DNA from: Nitzschia sp. DOCU1
Lineage: Eukaryota; Bacillariophyta; Bacillariophyceae; Bacillariales; Bacillariaceae
DNA length: 64,000 bases
Assembly (NCBI GenBank): GCA_951394045.1
Contig: OX595992.1
Span: forward strand, 1,860,001 to 1,924,000
Direction of reading: 5' to 3'
Numbering within the stretch: the stretch's first letter is position 1; every line of letters starts with the position of its first letter. The position numbers and the translations under genes are program-made. The notes under the pieces were generated by a model that saw only the letters and a program-made list of their open reading frames with translations, did not search any database and was not told where the DNA came from. This document shows positions 10,132 through 21,100 of the stretch, piece after piece.

Positions 10132-11719
10132 TTAGACTCCCGCAAACTTGTTAGGATCCGGCTTTCCAATGGCGTGAACTTCAAAACCTATTTCTCTGAG
10201 CGCTTTGTGGTCGAGGATTAGACGTCCATCAAAGAGGAAAGCAGGCTTTGCCATTGCCTCGTAAATTCGCTGGTAGTCCAAGGTCTTAAATTCGTCCCAT
10301 TCTGTCAAAATACATACACCATGAGCTCCATCACAGCACTTGTATACGTCATCTTCAGTTACAACAGATTCTTCCAACTGAGGTGTGTTCTCATGAGTGA
10401 CGCCGCAAGTGTAGGCCATTTCACTCCACATTTCCTCGCGCTTCACCTGTGGATCGTATACATGAATTCTGGCTTGTTCCTGAAGCAAATCTCGCACCAC
10501 AAACATTGATGGCGTCTCGCGAACGTCACCAGTGTCCTTTTTGAAGGCATACCCAAGCACCGCAATCTTTTTGCCGGTAACAGTGTTGAACATGGTAGCA
10601 ACTATCTTTTCGGCAAAGCGCCTCTTTTGAAAGTCGTTCATTTCAATCACTTGACGCCAGTATTCGGCGCATTCTTTCAAACCGTAAGTCTCACACAAAT
10701 ACACCAGGTTGAGAATATCTTTTTGGAAGCACGATCCTCCAAATCCCACCGATGGCATCAGAAACCTCTTTCCAATGCGATCGTCCATTCCAACGGCGCG
10801 ACTGATTTCTGTCACGTCTGCTCCAGTTGCTTCGCAAAGAGCCGAAATTGAGTTAATCGAAGAGACGCGTTGGGCCAAAAACGCATTGGCAACGAGTTTC
10901 GATAATTCGGAAGACCACAAATTTGTAGTCAAGATTTGCTCTCGAGGAACCCAGTTAGCGTAAACGCTGACTAGGGTTTCGGCTGCCTTGATACCCTCCG
11001 GTGTCTGCTGCCCGCCAATCAAAACACGGTCTGGCTTCATAAGGTCACTAATGGCGGTACCTTCTGCAAGAAACTCCGGATTGCTCAGCACCTGAAAGGA
11101 GAATCCCTTCTCGTTTGACTTGAGGATGCGTTCAATCGCCGATGCCGTACGGACAGGCACCGTAGACTTTTCAACCACAATTTTGCTGCTAGTGGCAATT
11201 TTAGCAATATGACGGGCACAAAGCTCACAGTTTTTGATATTGGCTGCACGTCCAGCCCCAATACCCTTGGTCTTGGTAGGGGTATTGACAGAAATAAAAA
11301 TCAAGTCGGCTTCTTCGATTTCTTTGTCCAAGTCGGTGCTGAAAAAGAGATTCTTGTTTCTGCATTCCTTTACGACATCGAGCAATCCTGGCTCGTAAAT
11401 GGGCAAATCGTCGGTGTTCCATGCATCGATTTGTTTCTGGGAAACGTCACCGACGACAACACGAATCTGTAGTCCGTGTACGAGAATCACGAGTGAGAAT
11501 GTTTGCGGGCACAGGCAACAGACTTGAAACGTGAGACTCGCAATATCTGCAACACAGAGAAAAGCACTACCGGATATCCAATTCCACCAAAAAGCCATCA
11601 GGTCTGACGAGCCGATTCAAGAAACGTACCTTCGGACAATTTTTGGCAATCACGGCCATGGTCGGCCCACCAACATAGCCGGCTCCCATACAGAGAATTT
11701 TGAGGTCCCAGTCGCTCAT
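10132..11719 (-). CDS. UGDH: UDP-glucose 6-dehydrogenase
   Basis: Exon 1 is 11719-11630 (30 codons); exon 2 is 11466-10132. The 163-nt intron runs from GTACGT to CTACAG. The product is 474 residues. It oxidises UDP-glucose to UDP-glucuronate with two NAD+, supplying uronic acids and xylose precursors for polysaccharides. The Rossmann motif GAGYVGGPT lies at 12-20, [11 protein letters not shown] at 159-169, the active-site Lys in [10 protein letters not shown] at 220, and the catalytic Cys at 276 in [10 protein letters not shown]. These positions equal the human enzyme's numbering. Without exon 1 the large frame would lack the glycine motif, so the splice is well supported. The 3' end converges on the tocopherol methyltransferase gene, about 140 bp away. 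Confidence 0.95.
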
Positions 11720-12372
11720 CTTTATAATAGTTTCCAGCGACAACTTTCCTGCTTGATCTCTTAGAGTCTTTACCCACTGATATCTCGTGCAATTCTGACA
11801 ACTAGCAGAGTTTTGACAACCTGCTGTCGATACTGTGAGGAGCGCGAGAATGTTTCGATTTCTTGTCGGTCATTTTGATGGGCGATGAGGTGTCGGATGG
11901 ATGAACGAGACATCGGCATTTTCTATTAACGAGGAACAGGGATGGGAGACTAATTTCTTTATTACAATAGTCAATTAAATGTTTTGTAACAATGTTGAAG
12001 TTACCAAAAATAGGTTTTTAACGCATCAGTTTCTATTTTTAAAACGATCGAGAAAATGGGACAAAACAATGATCGGAAAGAGAATTATGACCCTTTGGCG
12101 TCTCGACAGTGATTGACGTCACTTCTCAACAGCTCAGTCACGCATCTCCCTCGATCCCGATGTCTCTGTGTGGCTGGCCGCCGACCCCGATTGAGCTGGA
12201 AGTACTATACCTGGTACGTATCTTTTGTACCTTGTATACCGGTAGTACAAAGTACTGCAGCTGCTCCAACCCCAACAACAACAAAAATGCTCTCTAGCTA
12301 GTAGCAAAAAAGTCAACCAAAAATCATTTTTCGATCTCACCGGCCCACCAATAACGTCTTCGCTGTAAAGGA
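11720..12372. promoter_or_regulatory. Divergent intergenic region (UGDH / ABHD13-like)
   Basis: No gene is seen. It contains the 16-mer GTACTATACCTGGTAC (12202-12217) and further GTACC/GGTA repeats to about 12255. A nearly identical 16-mer recurs upstream of the glycosyltransferase gene at 44741-44756. Confidence 0.45.
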
Positions 12373-13542
12373 ATGAAGCATAAGATGTCTGATATCGTCG
12401 ATTCCAGCACGGGCTCTGCTACCGGGCGCTACCTGTTGAATACGGTATCAGTTTTTGTTTGGCGCCTGTCCAAGCTAGTTGTGGGATTGGGCGCGGTTGT
12501 TGCCGCGTTCCTCTACTTCAAGCAAGACTCATTGCTTTACTTTCCAGAAATCGGAGGTATACCCCGGCGACCAAGTCAGAATCCGAGACGCTATCGATCA
12601 CCATCTGAGTACAGCATCCCATTTGAAAGCCATCGAATCGAATGCGCTGATGGCGTTTCGATTCACGCTTGGTTATTGCTCAGAGACCAGAGTCGATCTG
12701 ATCATCTGCCAACCCTTGTCTTTTTCCACGGGAACGCGGGAAATATTGGCTTGAGGTTACCCAACGCGTTGCAGATGCTTCAATATCTTAATGCCAACGT
12801 TTTGATGGTGGAATATCGGGGTTATGGCGAGTCGGACGTTGTCGCGCCATCGGAGGCTGGTCTCAAACTAGATGCTGAGGCTGCGTTGCGGTTTATCATT
12901 AAACACCCTAAGATTGATCCTGCCAAAGTGTTCCTTTTTGGTCGAAGTCTGGGAGGAGCTGTTGCATTTCATCTCGCCCATTATGCACAAAATGAGCACC
13001 TTCCTTTGGCAGGTGTCATTGTTGAAAATACCTTCACCAGCGTCTCTGATATGGTGGACCATCTGATGCCTTTGATCGCTCCGTTGAAAGCATTGGTCCT
13101 CCGAATAAGGTGGAATTCCTTGGCGATTGTTCCGAGTTTGACGGTACCAGTTCTGTACCTCGCAGGAGCTAGGGACGAACTCGTGCCCCATCAACACATG
13201 ATTAAGCTCTACAGGGCAACAAACGGAGCAAAGATCCATGTGGTCAAAGACGGAACCCATAACGAAACATGGATGCAGGGAGGCCAAGAATATTGGGATG
13301 CCTTCCGGGGGTTCTTGGTGCACACGTCAAACCAGACGTCTTTGTCTTCAATCAACAATGGCTCAAACAGGTTTCGACCAAACATTGAAGAGCCACCGAG
13401 GTTGAGTGGTTTCAATGCTTCATCCGCAATGAGGTCGTCGAGTGCGATTCCAATCATGCCAAGCAACATCCTCAATATTGCGCAAGAATCAGTAAGGAGT
13501 AGCACGAATATCGGGGAAATGTCTGGCAAAAAGGAGCTCTAA
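12373..13542 (+). CDS. Alpha/beta hydrolase, ABHD13/BEM46-like
   Basis: 389 residues, no intron. A membrane anchor is predicted near 23-48. The alpha/beta-hydrolase core follows: FFHGNAGNIG (about 118-127, oxyanion region), VEYRGYGESD, and the nucleophile elbow GRSLGG with Ser192. Asp268 lies in LAGARDELVP and His296 in DGTHNETW, which completes the Ser-Asp-His triad at spacings matching ABHD13 (human S193/D268/H298 from memory). ABHD13 is reported as a protein depalmitoylase in other eukaryotes; the substrate here is unknown. The C-terminal 60 residues are Ser/Asn-rich and probably disordered. A second ATG four codons in is also possible. Confidence 0.88.
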   Translation: MKHKMSDIVDSSTGSATGRYLLNTVSVFVWRLSKLVVGLGAVVAAFLYFKQDSLLYFPEIGGIPRRPSQNPRRYRSPSEYSIPFESHRIECADGVSIHAWLLLRDQSRSDHLPTLVFFHGNAGNIGLRLPNALQMLQYLNANVLMVEYRGYGESDVVAPSEAGLKLDAEAALRFIIKHPKIDPAKVFLFGRSLGGAVAFHLAHYAQNEHLPLAGVIVENTFTSVSDMVDHLMPLIAPLKALVLRIRWNSLAIVPSLTVPVLYLAGARDELVPHQHMIKLYRATNGAKIHVVKDGTHNETWMQGGQEYWDAFRGFLVHTSNQTSLSSINNGSNRFRPNIEEPPRLSGFNASSAMRSSSAIPIMPSNILNIAQESVRSSTNIGEMSGKKEL

Positions 13543-13630
13543 GTTGCGAGATAATTCCACGAACAGGCTGGATTCGTGGGGAAGTTCAAACAGAGGCAAC
13601 GATCGAAACCATCGTGATCATGGGTGGTGA

Positions 13631-15283
13631 TTAACATAGATACGGACTACTCAAGCACGAATACCCGCTAGCAACACCTCCTTCATCAATGTGGCTGAAC
13701 TTGCTTCTCAAGAGAAATCCAGCTGATTCGTTTTGGACGACCAGTCCTTCTGCATCCGTGACAATGGTCGCATAGCAACCCAACTCAGAGACACTCTCTC
13801 CCGTCCCTTCCACTTTCCCGCCTCTAAGCAAGATAGCGCGTTGATGTGGCGGGAACAAACGTTCCATCAATATGAACTCGGCGAGTTTGCTTTCCAGCTT
13901 CAGTGAACCATCGCTGCCAATCGATGAGTTTTCTCTTATTTTCGATTGCATCTTATCGCCATAGAAATTGTATCCCCCGCCTTCTCGTTGCGGCTTGAGA
14001 ACATAGTTGGCTTGTTTTCCCTCTAGAACTTCTCTTGCAGCTCCCAAGTCTTCCGCGGTCGCATCGTCGCCCATACTGTAGAGTCCAGCAAAACAGGAAC
14101 GCATTTTCTCAACCCTTCCCTCATCGTCAGCGGCCGAGAAGAATCTTTCTAAAATTCCGGGGCGTGCAAGTTCTTGCTGCACTTTTTTGGTTCCCGCCAA
14201 GTGATAGCCCAATGATGGGCACTTAGCGGCCCGTGAGTTTTCGAGTTTGAGCCGCGCCTGCCACTCAATCCCTTCGTCGCCACCAGGGTAGTCGGCGGGC
14301 GCATAACCAGCCCGATAATAAACGATTGCAATTTCTTTTCCAGCAAGGGTTAGTGAACCGTCCTTGGCAAGCTTGATTTCCGAGTGCGCTTTGGTCAGCG
14401 ACATTCTCACAACAGGTATGTTGTGATCTTCAAAAAGACGAAACTCCAGCATGCGTTGGTCTACTGTATTGGTTTCGCCCTCTTGGACGACGAATAAAAC
14501 GATAATGTTTGAAGCATCGCCGTCTCTAGTAAATCTTTGCACGTAACGATCGTAGGCCGCGGAGATGGCGAGCGGGATGCGCTCCATGGTAGGGTTTTCT
14601 GGAACACCCTGCGCGGGGTCATTGGTTGACGACGAGACAATCTTTCGGTTAATCTCCAAGAACTCCTTCACCTCCTCTCGAAATCGAGTGGTCAAGTAGC
14701 GATGGAGGCTGAATATTCGCGAGGAAAGACCCGCAAAGGAGGCCGCGATAGTGTTAAGCTCAACCTGCTTCAGCTGATAGGGTTCGCCTTGGCTCTGAGC
14801 ATGTAGCATGTAGTCGCTACGGTGGATCCCAAGTCGATCGGCTAGGTTTGCCGGGCTGTCCTTGGGCCCGTCGACATAGACTTGCTTGTAAAGCTTCAGA
14901 ATGTTTCCAGTGAAGGGATCTGTTTCAGCAACTGGCCCCAGCGTACGTTCGAGGAAGTCGGCGTCTCGGCTAACGCGGTCAACCAATTCATTGAAGTCGG
15001 TCGCGACGGACTGGGCCTTCGCAAACGCTTCTTTCGGGTAGGCGTTTGGCAACAGCGACATCGGGGCGCATTCAAAAAACGTGCTCGTCGGGTCATCGGG
15101 TCGCTTACGCTCGATTTGAATGCCTGAGGCCGAAGCGTAGGCATTGGCACTTGCTGCGAGAGCTTCAAGCGGCACAAGATCCGCCATTGTCGGAGCACTC
15201 AAGGCGGCAGCAACGTTGTGACGTAGATTGACAAGTGTGGTAGTGAAGGCAACTATTGAGCTTAAAGAGCGCCCGCCTTTCAT
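13631..15283 (-). CDS. GSS: Glutathione synthetase
   Basis: ATP-grasp enzyme of the eukaryotic type that joins gamma-glutamylcysteine and glycine to give glutathione. Motifs: KLYKQVYVDGP; an ELNTIAASFAGLS substrate-loop region; VVYYRAGYAP; the ATP-binding glycine loop LKPQREGGGYNFYGD; and the C-terminal EGGVASGY. The core family begins around 15187 (MADLVPLEAL). The same frame has ATGs at 15283 and 15445. 15283 is chosen because it gives a 32-residue, Ser/Thr/Ala-rich leader that could target an organelle; 15187 would give a cytosolic form of 518 residues. The 15445 ATG lies only 39 bp from the retrotransposon nest at 15484, so a transcript using it would start inside transposon DNA. The gene is divergent from SMC4, from which the nest separates it. 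Confidence 0.93.
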   Translation of the reverse strand: MKGGRSLSSIVAFTTTLVNLRHNVAAALSAPTMADLVPLEALAASANAYASASGIQIERKRPDDPTSTFFECAPMSLLPNAYPKEAFAKAQSVATDFNELVDRVSRDADFLERTLGPVAETDPFTGNILKLYKQVYVDGPKDSPANLADRLGIHRSDYMLHAQSQGEPYQLKQVELNTIAASFAGLSSRIFSLHRYLTTRFREEVKEFLEINRKIVSSSTNDPAQGVPENPTMERIPLAISAAYDRYVQRFTRDGDASNIIVLFVVQEGETNTVDQRMLEFRLFEDHNIPVVRMSLTKAHSEIKLAKDGSLTLAGKEIAIVYYRAGYAPADYPGGDEGIEWQARLKLENSRAAKCPSLGYHLAGTKKVQQELARPGILERFFSAADDEGRVEKMRSCFAGLYSMGDDATAEDLGAAREVLEGKQANYVLKPQREGGGYNFYGDKMQSKIRENSSIGSDGSLKLESKLAEFILMERLFPPHQRAILLRGGKVEGTGESVSELGCYATIVTDAEGLVVQNESAGFLLRSKFSHIDEGGVASGYSCLSSPYLC

Positions 15284-15483
15284 ATTATGACGGAGGCTGA
15301 CAAGGAGACGTCTCTCGTTCACGAGATGCACTTGGAGGCAGGATAATACTGAAAGCGTTGTGACAAGATACCACGGGAACGCGAAAGGATCGTCGAGAAG
15401 GGGAGAGCCGCCTTCGAAAATGATCTCGCGCGGGCTTCGCCCCATGTTTGGCCTTTTTCTCCCGCCCCGCGCACTTAAGCCAG

Positions 15484-15516
15484 TGAACTACGCGTGGGAA
15501 GCAATCAACTATCCAT
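15484..15516 (-). repeat. G1 3' LTR, outer fragment
   Basis: This fragment begins TGAACTACGCG and matches 27549-27581 with one substitution. It ends in CCAT (15513-15516), the left copy of the target duplication made by the copia insertion. Confidence 0.85.
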
Positions 15517-15801
15517 CGAATGAATTCCATGGCAAGTGGGTGAAATCGCCCAGTGCTGTATGGGCTTATATCGATGTCTGGTTTTTCCCTAAATGACCCT
15601 TTGGTGGCATATGTCAGGGTCATTGATAATCTGTTGGGCATGTGTGACGTGGCATGTGTTCCATTTGCACCACGGGAGTTCTATCGCAGGGATTGGCACG
15701 GGAGAAGTAGTATAATCTTTCTCCATTTGAGTTTGACTGTTGTTTGTTGCTCTACTACTAGTTGTGTGTTGATTTTGGTGAGTAGCTATGGGATTAATTC
15801 G
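15517..15801 (+). repeat. Element C 5' LTR
   Basis: 285 bp, differing from 22436-22720 at one site (CTCCATTTG versus CTCCGTTTG). A TATAAT stretch near 15709 could be the LTR promoter. The following bases (GTTTATCAGACCC) weakly resemble an initiator-Met tRNA primer site (TATCAGA core). The long ORFs crossing the LTR are not genes. Confidence 0.9.
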
Positions 15802-16235
15802 GTTTATCAGACCCAATTTGCTGTAGAGGAGGTTGAGAGGTAGTCAGGAGTGAAATTGGGAGGAAAAAGGGCCAAACGTGGTGGAAAACAGAGGAAATTT
15901 GATGTTGGCTTGGACCACGTCATCCGGGTGTGACTGCAAGCGAAAAGGAAGTATGGAGGTCAACTCTTAGCATTATCACTGTTGTTATGGTGGCTTCAGT
16001 GGCTAGAGTTATGAAAAGAAGCGTATGCTTAGCCATTTGGCGGAAGATGGAGAGGTCTGGGACTGATCACCCCACATAGACCGACCGAGCAGCATGGTAT
16101 CCACCAATCAGAGGATGGGATTGTCCTCAGCCTGCCGGATAGGGAGGATATAAAGGAGGTTTACATCGCTTTGCGTGTCTAGTCACAACTTACCCGTGAA
16201 TAATATTCCTCCTTGCTAGCTGTGTCCTGGAGACA
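15802..16235 (+). promoter_or_regulatory. Element C leader with internal TATA-like box
   Basis: Untranslated leader between the 5' LTR and gag. TATAAAG at 16149-16155 lies 81 bp before the gag ATG and could drive a short transcript independent of the LTR. No other feature is seen. Confidence 0.4.
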
Positions 16236-17708
16236 ATGGCGGAAGAAGTTGCTTTGCAGGAGGCATTTATGATTTGTGGCCTGGATGAGGACCGTGTGGT
16301 CCAGCTGTTGGAGAATGAGCGTTTGGCTTCATTGGAGCAGTATGCAGGCTTGGAGGAGGAAGATATTCGTGGTATGGCTAAGGCCAACAATTCGGCCAGG
16401 ACGGAAGCCAATGGTAGGGTCGTTTTGACCATGCATGAGCAGAGGAGCTTGATTGCCCTCTTGCATTGGTGCAAGGACCAGTTGGGCCGTGGTCTGCCCC
16501 TGGAGAATTTTGATGAGGATCAAAGGATTAGTTCCATGATCCGGGTTCGTTTGACCAAGGAGAAGCATGATGATCCGTCGGTATCTGAACTTGGAAAGTT
16601 TGATCCGGATCTCTATGATGTTCATGAGCAGAAGTTCTTGACTTTTGTCTCTAGGACCTATGGTGTGAGGTACTGTTCTCTTGCGTACATTGCTCGTGAT
16701 AGGGTTGCCCCTTCGGTGTATCGTGATGAGGATCACCGTCGCATGTACGAGATTCAGATGGAAGGTATGGAGTTTGAAAGGGACAACAACAAGTTCTTTG
16801 ATCTTTTGAAGGCTTGGTTGATGGATAGTCCTGGGTACACTTGGATTCGTTCTTATGAGGCATCCAGGGATGGAAGGAAGGCCTGGTTGGCTTTTACTGA
16901 TCACTATAATGGTGATGGTGAGAAGAACAACAGGACGGTGAAAGCTGATGCTGATATTGCAAAGCTTCACTATTCCAATGAAAGGGCTTTGCCCTGGAAC
17001 AAGTTCTCTGAACGTCTTAGCAATGCCTTCAAGGTAGTGGACAAGGATCCTGCTAGGCGTTATACTGCTGAAAGGAAGAGGGACATCTTGTTGGACAAGA
17101 TCAAGATTGACCACAAGGAACTGGCAGCCGCAAAGCTTTTCATTTCTGAGCTGCCCAGGGACCCTGAGGACACGCTCTTTGAGGAGCCTTGTATCAACAA
17201 GTTTGGGACTTATGTCTCCAAGGCATTCCAGAACCTGAAGGCAGATGAGCAGCATGTGAAGAGGCGTAAGATCTCTTCGGCTAGCTCTAACCGAGGTGGA
17301 AGAGGAGGTAGAGGAAGGGGTGGAAGAGGATACTCTAGTGGAAGAGGCGGCCGGTTTGGCCGTGGTCGTGGTGGCCGTGGTAATGGTGGACGTGGGAATG
17401 ATTCCAGGAACAGCAACGTTACTTTTAATGGTGTTGACTGTTCTGATATCAACCGTGACTTCAATGCTGATGAATGGCAAAAGATGGGTCCGGTAGGACG
17501 CAAGTTCATTCATGAACAGCGTGAGTGGAAGAAGGACAATGGAGGAGGACAGAACAATCAGAGGAATGTGAGCTCGGTCAATTACAGTGACCAGCAGACG
17601 TCTGTGTCAGAAGTAACAGCGTCGACACCCTCCAATAATGAGGGACAACGTGGATCCCAGAATGGGCGTGGATTTGGAAGAGGTGCAGCAAGGAGTGAGG
17701 GCAATTGA
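16236..17708 (+). CDS. Element C gag-like protein
   Basis: 490 residues. The N-terminal 340 residues look helical and capsid-like. They are followed by an RGG-rich basic stretch (about 350-390), which probably binds RNA in place of the usual CCHC zinc knuckle; none is visible. The ORF ends in TGA at 17706-17708. The same frame continues without another stop through CTCCTAGGAGGG into the protease region, so gag and pol are separated only by this codon. Confidence 0.9.
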   Translation: MAEEVALQEAFMICGLDEDRVVQLLENERLASLEQYAGLEEEDIRGMAKANNSARTEANGRVVLTMHEQRSLIALLHWCKDQLGRGLPLENFDEDQRISSMIRVRLTKEKHDDPSVSELGKFDPDLYDVHEQKFLTFVSRTYGVRYCSLAYIARDRVAPSVYRDEDHRRMYEIQMEGMEFERDNNKFFDLLKAWLMDSPGYTWIRSYEASRDGRKAWLAFTDHYNGDGEKNNRTVKADADIAKLHYSNERALPWNKFSERLSNAFKVVDKDPARRYTAERKRDILLDKIKIDHKELAAAKLFISELPRDPEDTLFEEPCINKFGTYVSKAFQNLKADEQHVKRRKISSASSNRGGRGGRGRGGRGYSSGRGGRFGRGRGGRGNGGRGNDSRNSNVTFNGVDCSDINRDFNADEWQKMGPVGRKFIHEQREWKKDNGGGQNNQRNVSSVNYSDQQTSVSEVTASTPSNNEGQRGSQNGRGFGRGAARSEGN

Positions 17709-17732
17709 CTCCTAGGAGGGATTTGGCTGCTG

Positions 17733-18173
17733 TTGACAGCGTTTTACCGCTGGCTTTTGCGTAATTGGCAGCCACCTCCAACTCCAATCACATTGAAAAT
17801 AAACGCATTCTGGATGAGAACTGTGAAATCAGCAGGGAGAAAAGGAAGAAAGGGACCTAGTCATGTGACGACTCCAGGTACATATGGAAGGAATGAAATG
17901 GATTCCCATGCCGACACTTCGTGTGCAGGCAAGAACTGGAGGCTTTTGGAAGTCTCAAATGAAGTTTGTGAAGTATTGCCATTCTTGGAAAGTTACGGTC
18001 CAGTACAAGACATCCAGGTTGGTCGCTGTGGTACCGTCTGGACGGATGACTATGGAAATGATTACTTGCTAGTTGCTGACCAGATGCTCTGGTTCGGCGA
18101 GCTGATGGAGAACTCACTCATCAACCCCAATCAGATTCGCGATTTTGGTATTGCAGTCAATGATAACCCCTAA
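17733..18173 (+). CDS. Element C pol, protease segment
   Basis: Same frame as gag; there is no ATG near the start, so it is probably made by readthrough of the TGA at 17706. It carries the aspartic-protease active site as MDSHADTSCAG (Asp-Thr-Ser), followed by a beta-rich segment. It ends in TAA at 18171-18173. The next large pol ORF is again in the same frame, so this TAA looks like one disabling substitution in an otherwise intact pol. Confidence 0.8.
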   Translation: MTAFYRWLLRNWQPPPTPITLKINAFWMRTVKSAGRKGRKGPSHVTTPGTYGRNEMDSHADTSCAGKNWRLLEVSNEVCEVLPFLESYGPVQDIQVGRCGTVWTDDYGNDYLLVADQMLWFGELMENSLINPNQIRDFGIAVNDNP

Positions 18174-18179
18174 ATTGAT

Positions 18180-21100
18180 GTGGACTTTGGCCTGACAACT
18201 GATTCCGTCTTCATCCCATTCGATGTAACGGGGACGATCGTGCACTTTGATTCTCGGGTTCCCACCGAATGGGAAGAAAAGCATCTACCTGTCATTTTGT
18301 TGACGGCAGAAGTATGGGACCCGCCCAGAGTTCGTATGGGGAACAGAGGATCGGCTGAAGGCTTGGCCATGGCTTCAATTCAGAGCCTGGCTAATGAAAG
18401 GAAGAAGCTTGGAATTTCATCTGTGAGTTCACAAACTGAGATTGCTGGGGAGACAGCCAATGTGCTTTCTGGTGTGTCATCAGTGTTTGACGAGAGAGAG
18501 TTCTGCCAGAGGCTTATTGGTGCCGTCAAGATAGCAAGTTATGACAGAAAGCAGGAAGATGAAGAGGAAGAACAAAGGAGGATAGCTGGCGTGCTGTCAA
18601 CCGACCGGCATTCAAGGATTAAGGCAGAAGAACTATCAAGGAAGTGGAACATTGGTCTAAAGACAGCAGAAGCAACCATGAAATGTACAACCCAGTGTGG
18701 TGTACGTACTGCCACCAGACCATTGTCAAGAAGAGTACGTGTGGACCACCTGGACTTGCATCGCAAGAGGCTTCCGGGGGGATGGTATTGTGACACATTA
18801 CTGGCTAAGGTGAAGTCCCTTCTAGGGAATACCGTTGCAAATGTCTTTACAAATTGGAAGTTCACAAAGGTTGTGCCATTGGAGGCAAGGCGTTTTGCCG
18901 GGGACTCTCTGGTGAGATTCTTTGATGATGTGGGAGTTCCAGAGTTGATGGTGACAGATGGTGCTACTGAGTTCACCAGCAAACAGAAGGACTTTGGTAA
19001 GCATGCAAGGAGGATGAGAATGAAGCTCCATGTCACGGAGCAGGGGAGGTCAAATCAGAATCATGCAGCAGAGCGTGAGATTGGATATCTTTCTCGTCGC
19101 TGGAAGATGGAAATGGGCAGAAAGAAAGTTCCCAAGCGTCTATGGGACTTTGGTTTGGTCTATCAGTCTGAGATAATCAGCAGGATGGCCAGAGGTAAGA
19201 ATGGGCGTTCCGGATATGAAGAAGTTACTGGTGAAACACCCGAGATAGGAGAGTGGTTAGACTTTGAGTTCTATGAGCTCGTATGGTGGTGGGATCGTCC
19301 AGGAAAGCCAAATGCAACTGATGACCCAAAGCGTCTTGGTCGCTGGCTGGGCATTAGCCACAATGTTGGCTTGGATATGTGCTACTGGATTGTGACTGAA
19401 TCCGGGCACTTGATCTCGAAGTCATCAGTGCAGCATGTGACGAGGGAAGATCGCCTCAATGATGAGGTAATGGGAAGGATCACAGCATTCAATGCTAGGC
19501 TGGAGGAAAGGATGAACGATGACAACTTCCAAATGCAGTGGGAAAATGATGGTTTACCTGATGACTTGTTTCTTGAAGATATTGATGAAAATGAAAACTA
19601 TGGTGTGACGTATGGGGAAGTTCCACCAGATGAAGATTATGGAGAAATGTTGTTGGAAGAAAGACCAGAAGATGATGAGGTGGAAGATCAATTTGATAAG
19701 TATATTGGCATGGATTTGATATTTGGTGTTGGAAGTGGTGAAGAAAGAAGAGGTCGTGTCGTCAAGAGGTCCCGGGATAACTGGGGGCGGCCTGTTGGGC
19801 CTGCTCACTCAAATCCTATCATGGATACAAGTGAGTATTTGGTGGAAATGTCCGATGGGACAACAGAGAAGTATCGTGCAAATGTTATTGCCGAGAATAT
19901 GTTCGCACAGGTGGATGAAGAGGGTAGTCAGTTCCAACTGCTATCTGAGATTGTCGATCACAAAAAGGACGGGAGTGCCATCCCTATATCAGAGGGTAAG
20001 ATCAGGTTGAAGGATGGAGGTGAAAGGTTGAAGCCCACAACAAGAGGCTGGTCGTTACTAGTGAAATGGAAGGATGGGAGTCAAGATTGGGTTGCTTTGA
20101 AAGACCTGAAAGCTTCATACCCTGTTGAAATTGCCGAGTATGCAGTTGCAAATCATCTTGTGGACGAACCAGTGTTCAAGTGGTGGGTACCATATACACT
20201 TAAGAAGAGAGGAAGGATCATAGCAAAGGTAAAGAAGAAGTATTGGAGGCAGACTCACAAGTTTGGAGTCAGGATGCCAAAGTCTGTTGAGGAGGCTCTC
20301 CAATTCGATCAGGAGAATGGAAATCATCTATGGAGAGACGCTATAAACAAGGAGATGTCAAAGGTAAAGGTATCATATCAAGTGAGAGAAGGACTGTCAG
20401 CACAGGAAGTAAGACAAACTGAAATTGGTTGTCATGTTGTGTTCGATGTCAAGATGGATTTCACTCGGAAGGCACGTTTCTGTGCAAATGGTAATGAAAC
20501 TGGAGCACCAACATCTATGACGTACTCTAGTGTCGTGTCAAGGGATTCTGTGCGACTTGCTTTCTTGATTGCAGGTTTGAATGACTTGGGTGTCATGGTA
20601 GCTGACTTGGAGAACGCCTATCTCAATGCACCATGTGCAGAGAAGATTTGGTTTGTGGCTGGTCCTGAGTGTGGAGAGGATCAAGGAAAAGTTTGTGTGC
20701 TAGTAAGGGCACTCTATGGTTTGAAATCTGCAAGTTCCAGTTGGAGATCTACTCTTGCAGCAGCTTTGAGAGAGTTGGGATTTGTTTCTTCTAGAGCAGA
20801 CCCCGATGTTTGGCTGAGACCTGCTGTGAAGGAAAATGGGGTGGATTACTATGAGTATGTCTTTGTCTATGTGGACGACTTGCTGGCTTTGTCAGTGAGA
20901 CCAGAGTTGGTAATTGAGTCAGTCGGAAAGTTCTTCAGAGTGAAACCTGGAAGTGACCGAGAACCGGATAGGTATCTTGGCGGGGACATTGAAAAGTTGA
21001 CTCTGGAGAATGGGCATACAATTTGGGCAACATCGTCCAGATCTTATGTTGAAAATGCCATCAAGACGGTGGAAGGATTGTTATTGGAAGATGGAGAAGG

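Noticed and set aside
15553..15843. ORF of 96 codons in the copia LTR, repeated at 22472-22732
   Set aside because: It lies entirely within LTR sequence and is repeated because the LTR is; there is no domain and no reason to think it is translated.
16329..17513. 394-codon antisense ORF over the copia gag
   Set aside because: Shadow of the gag frame; rich in Thr/Ser/Arg runs produced by the complement of RGG and acidic codons.
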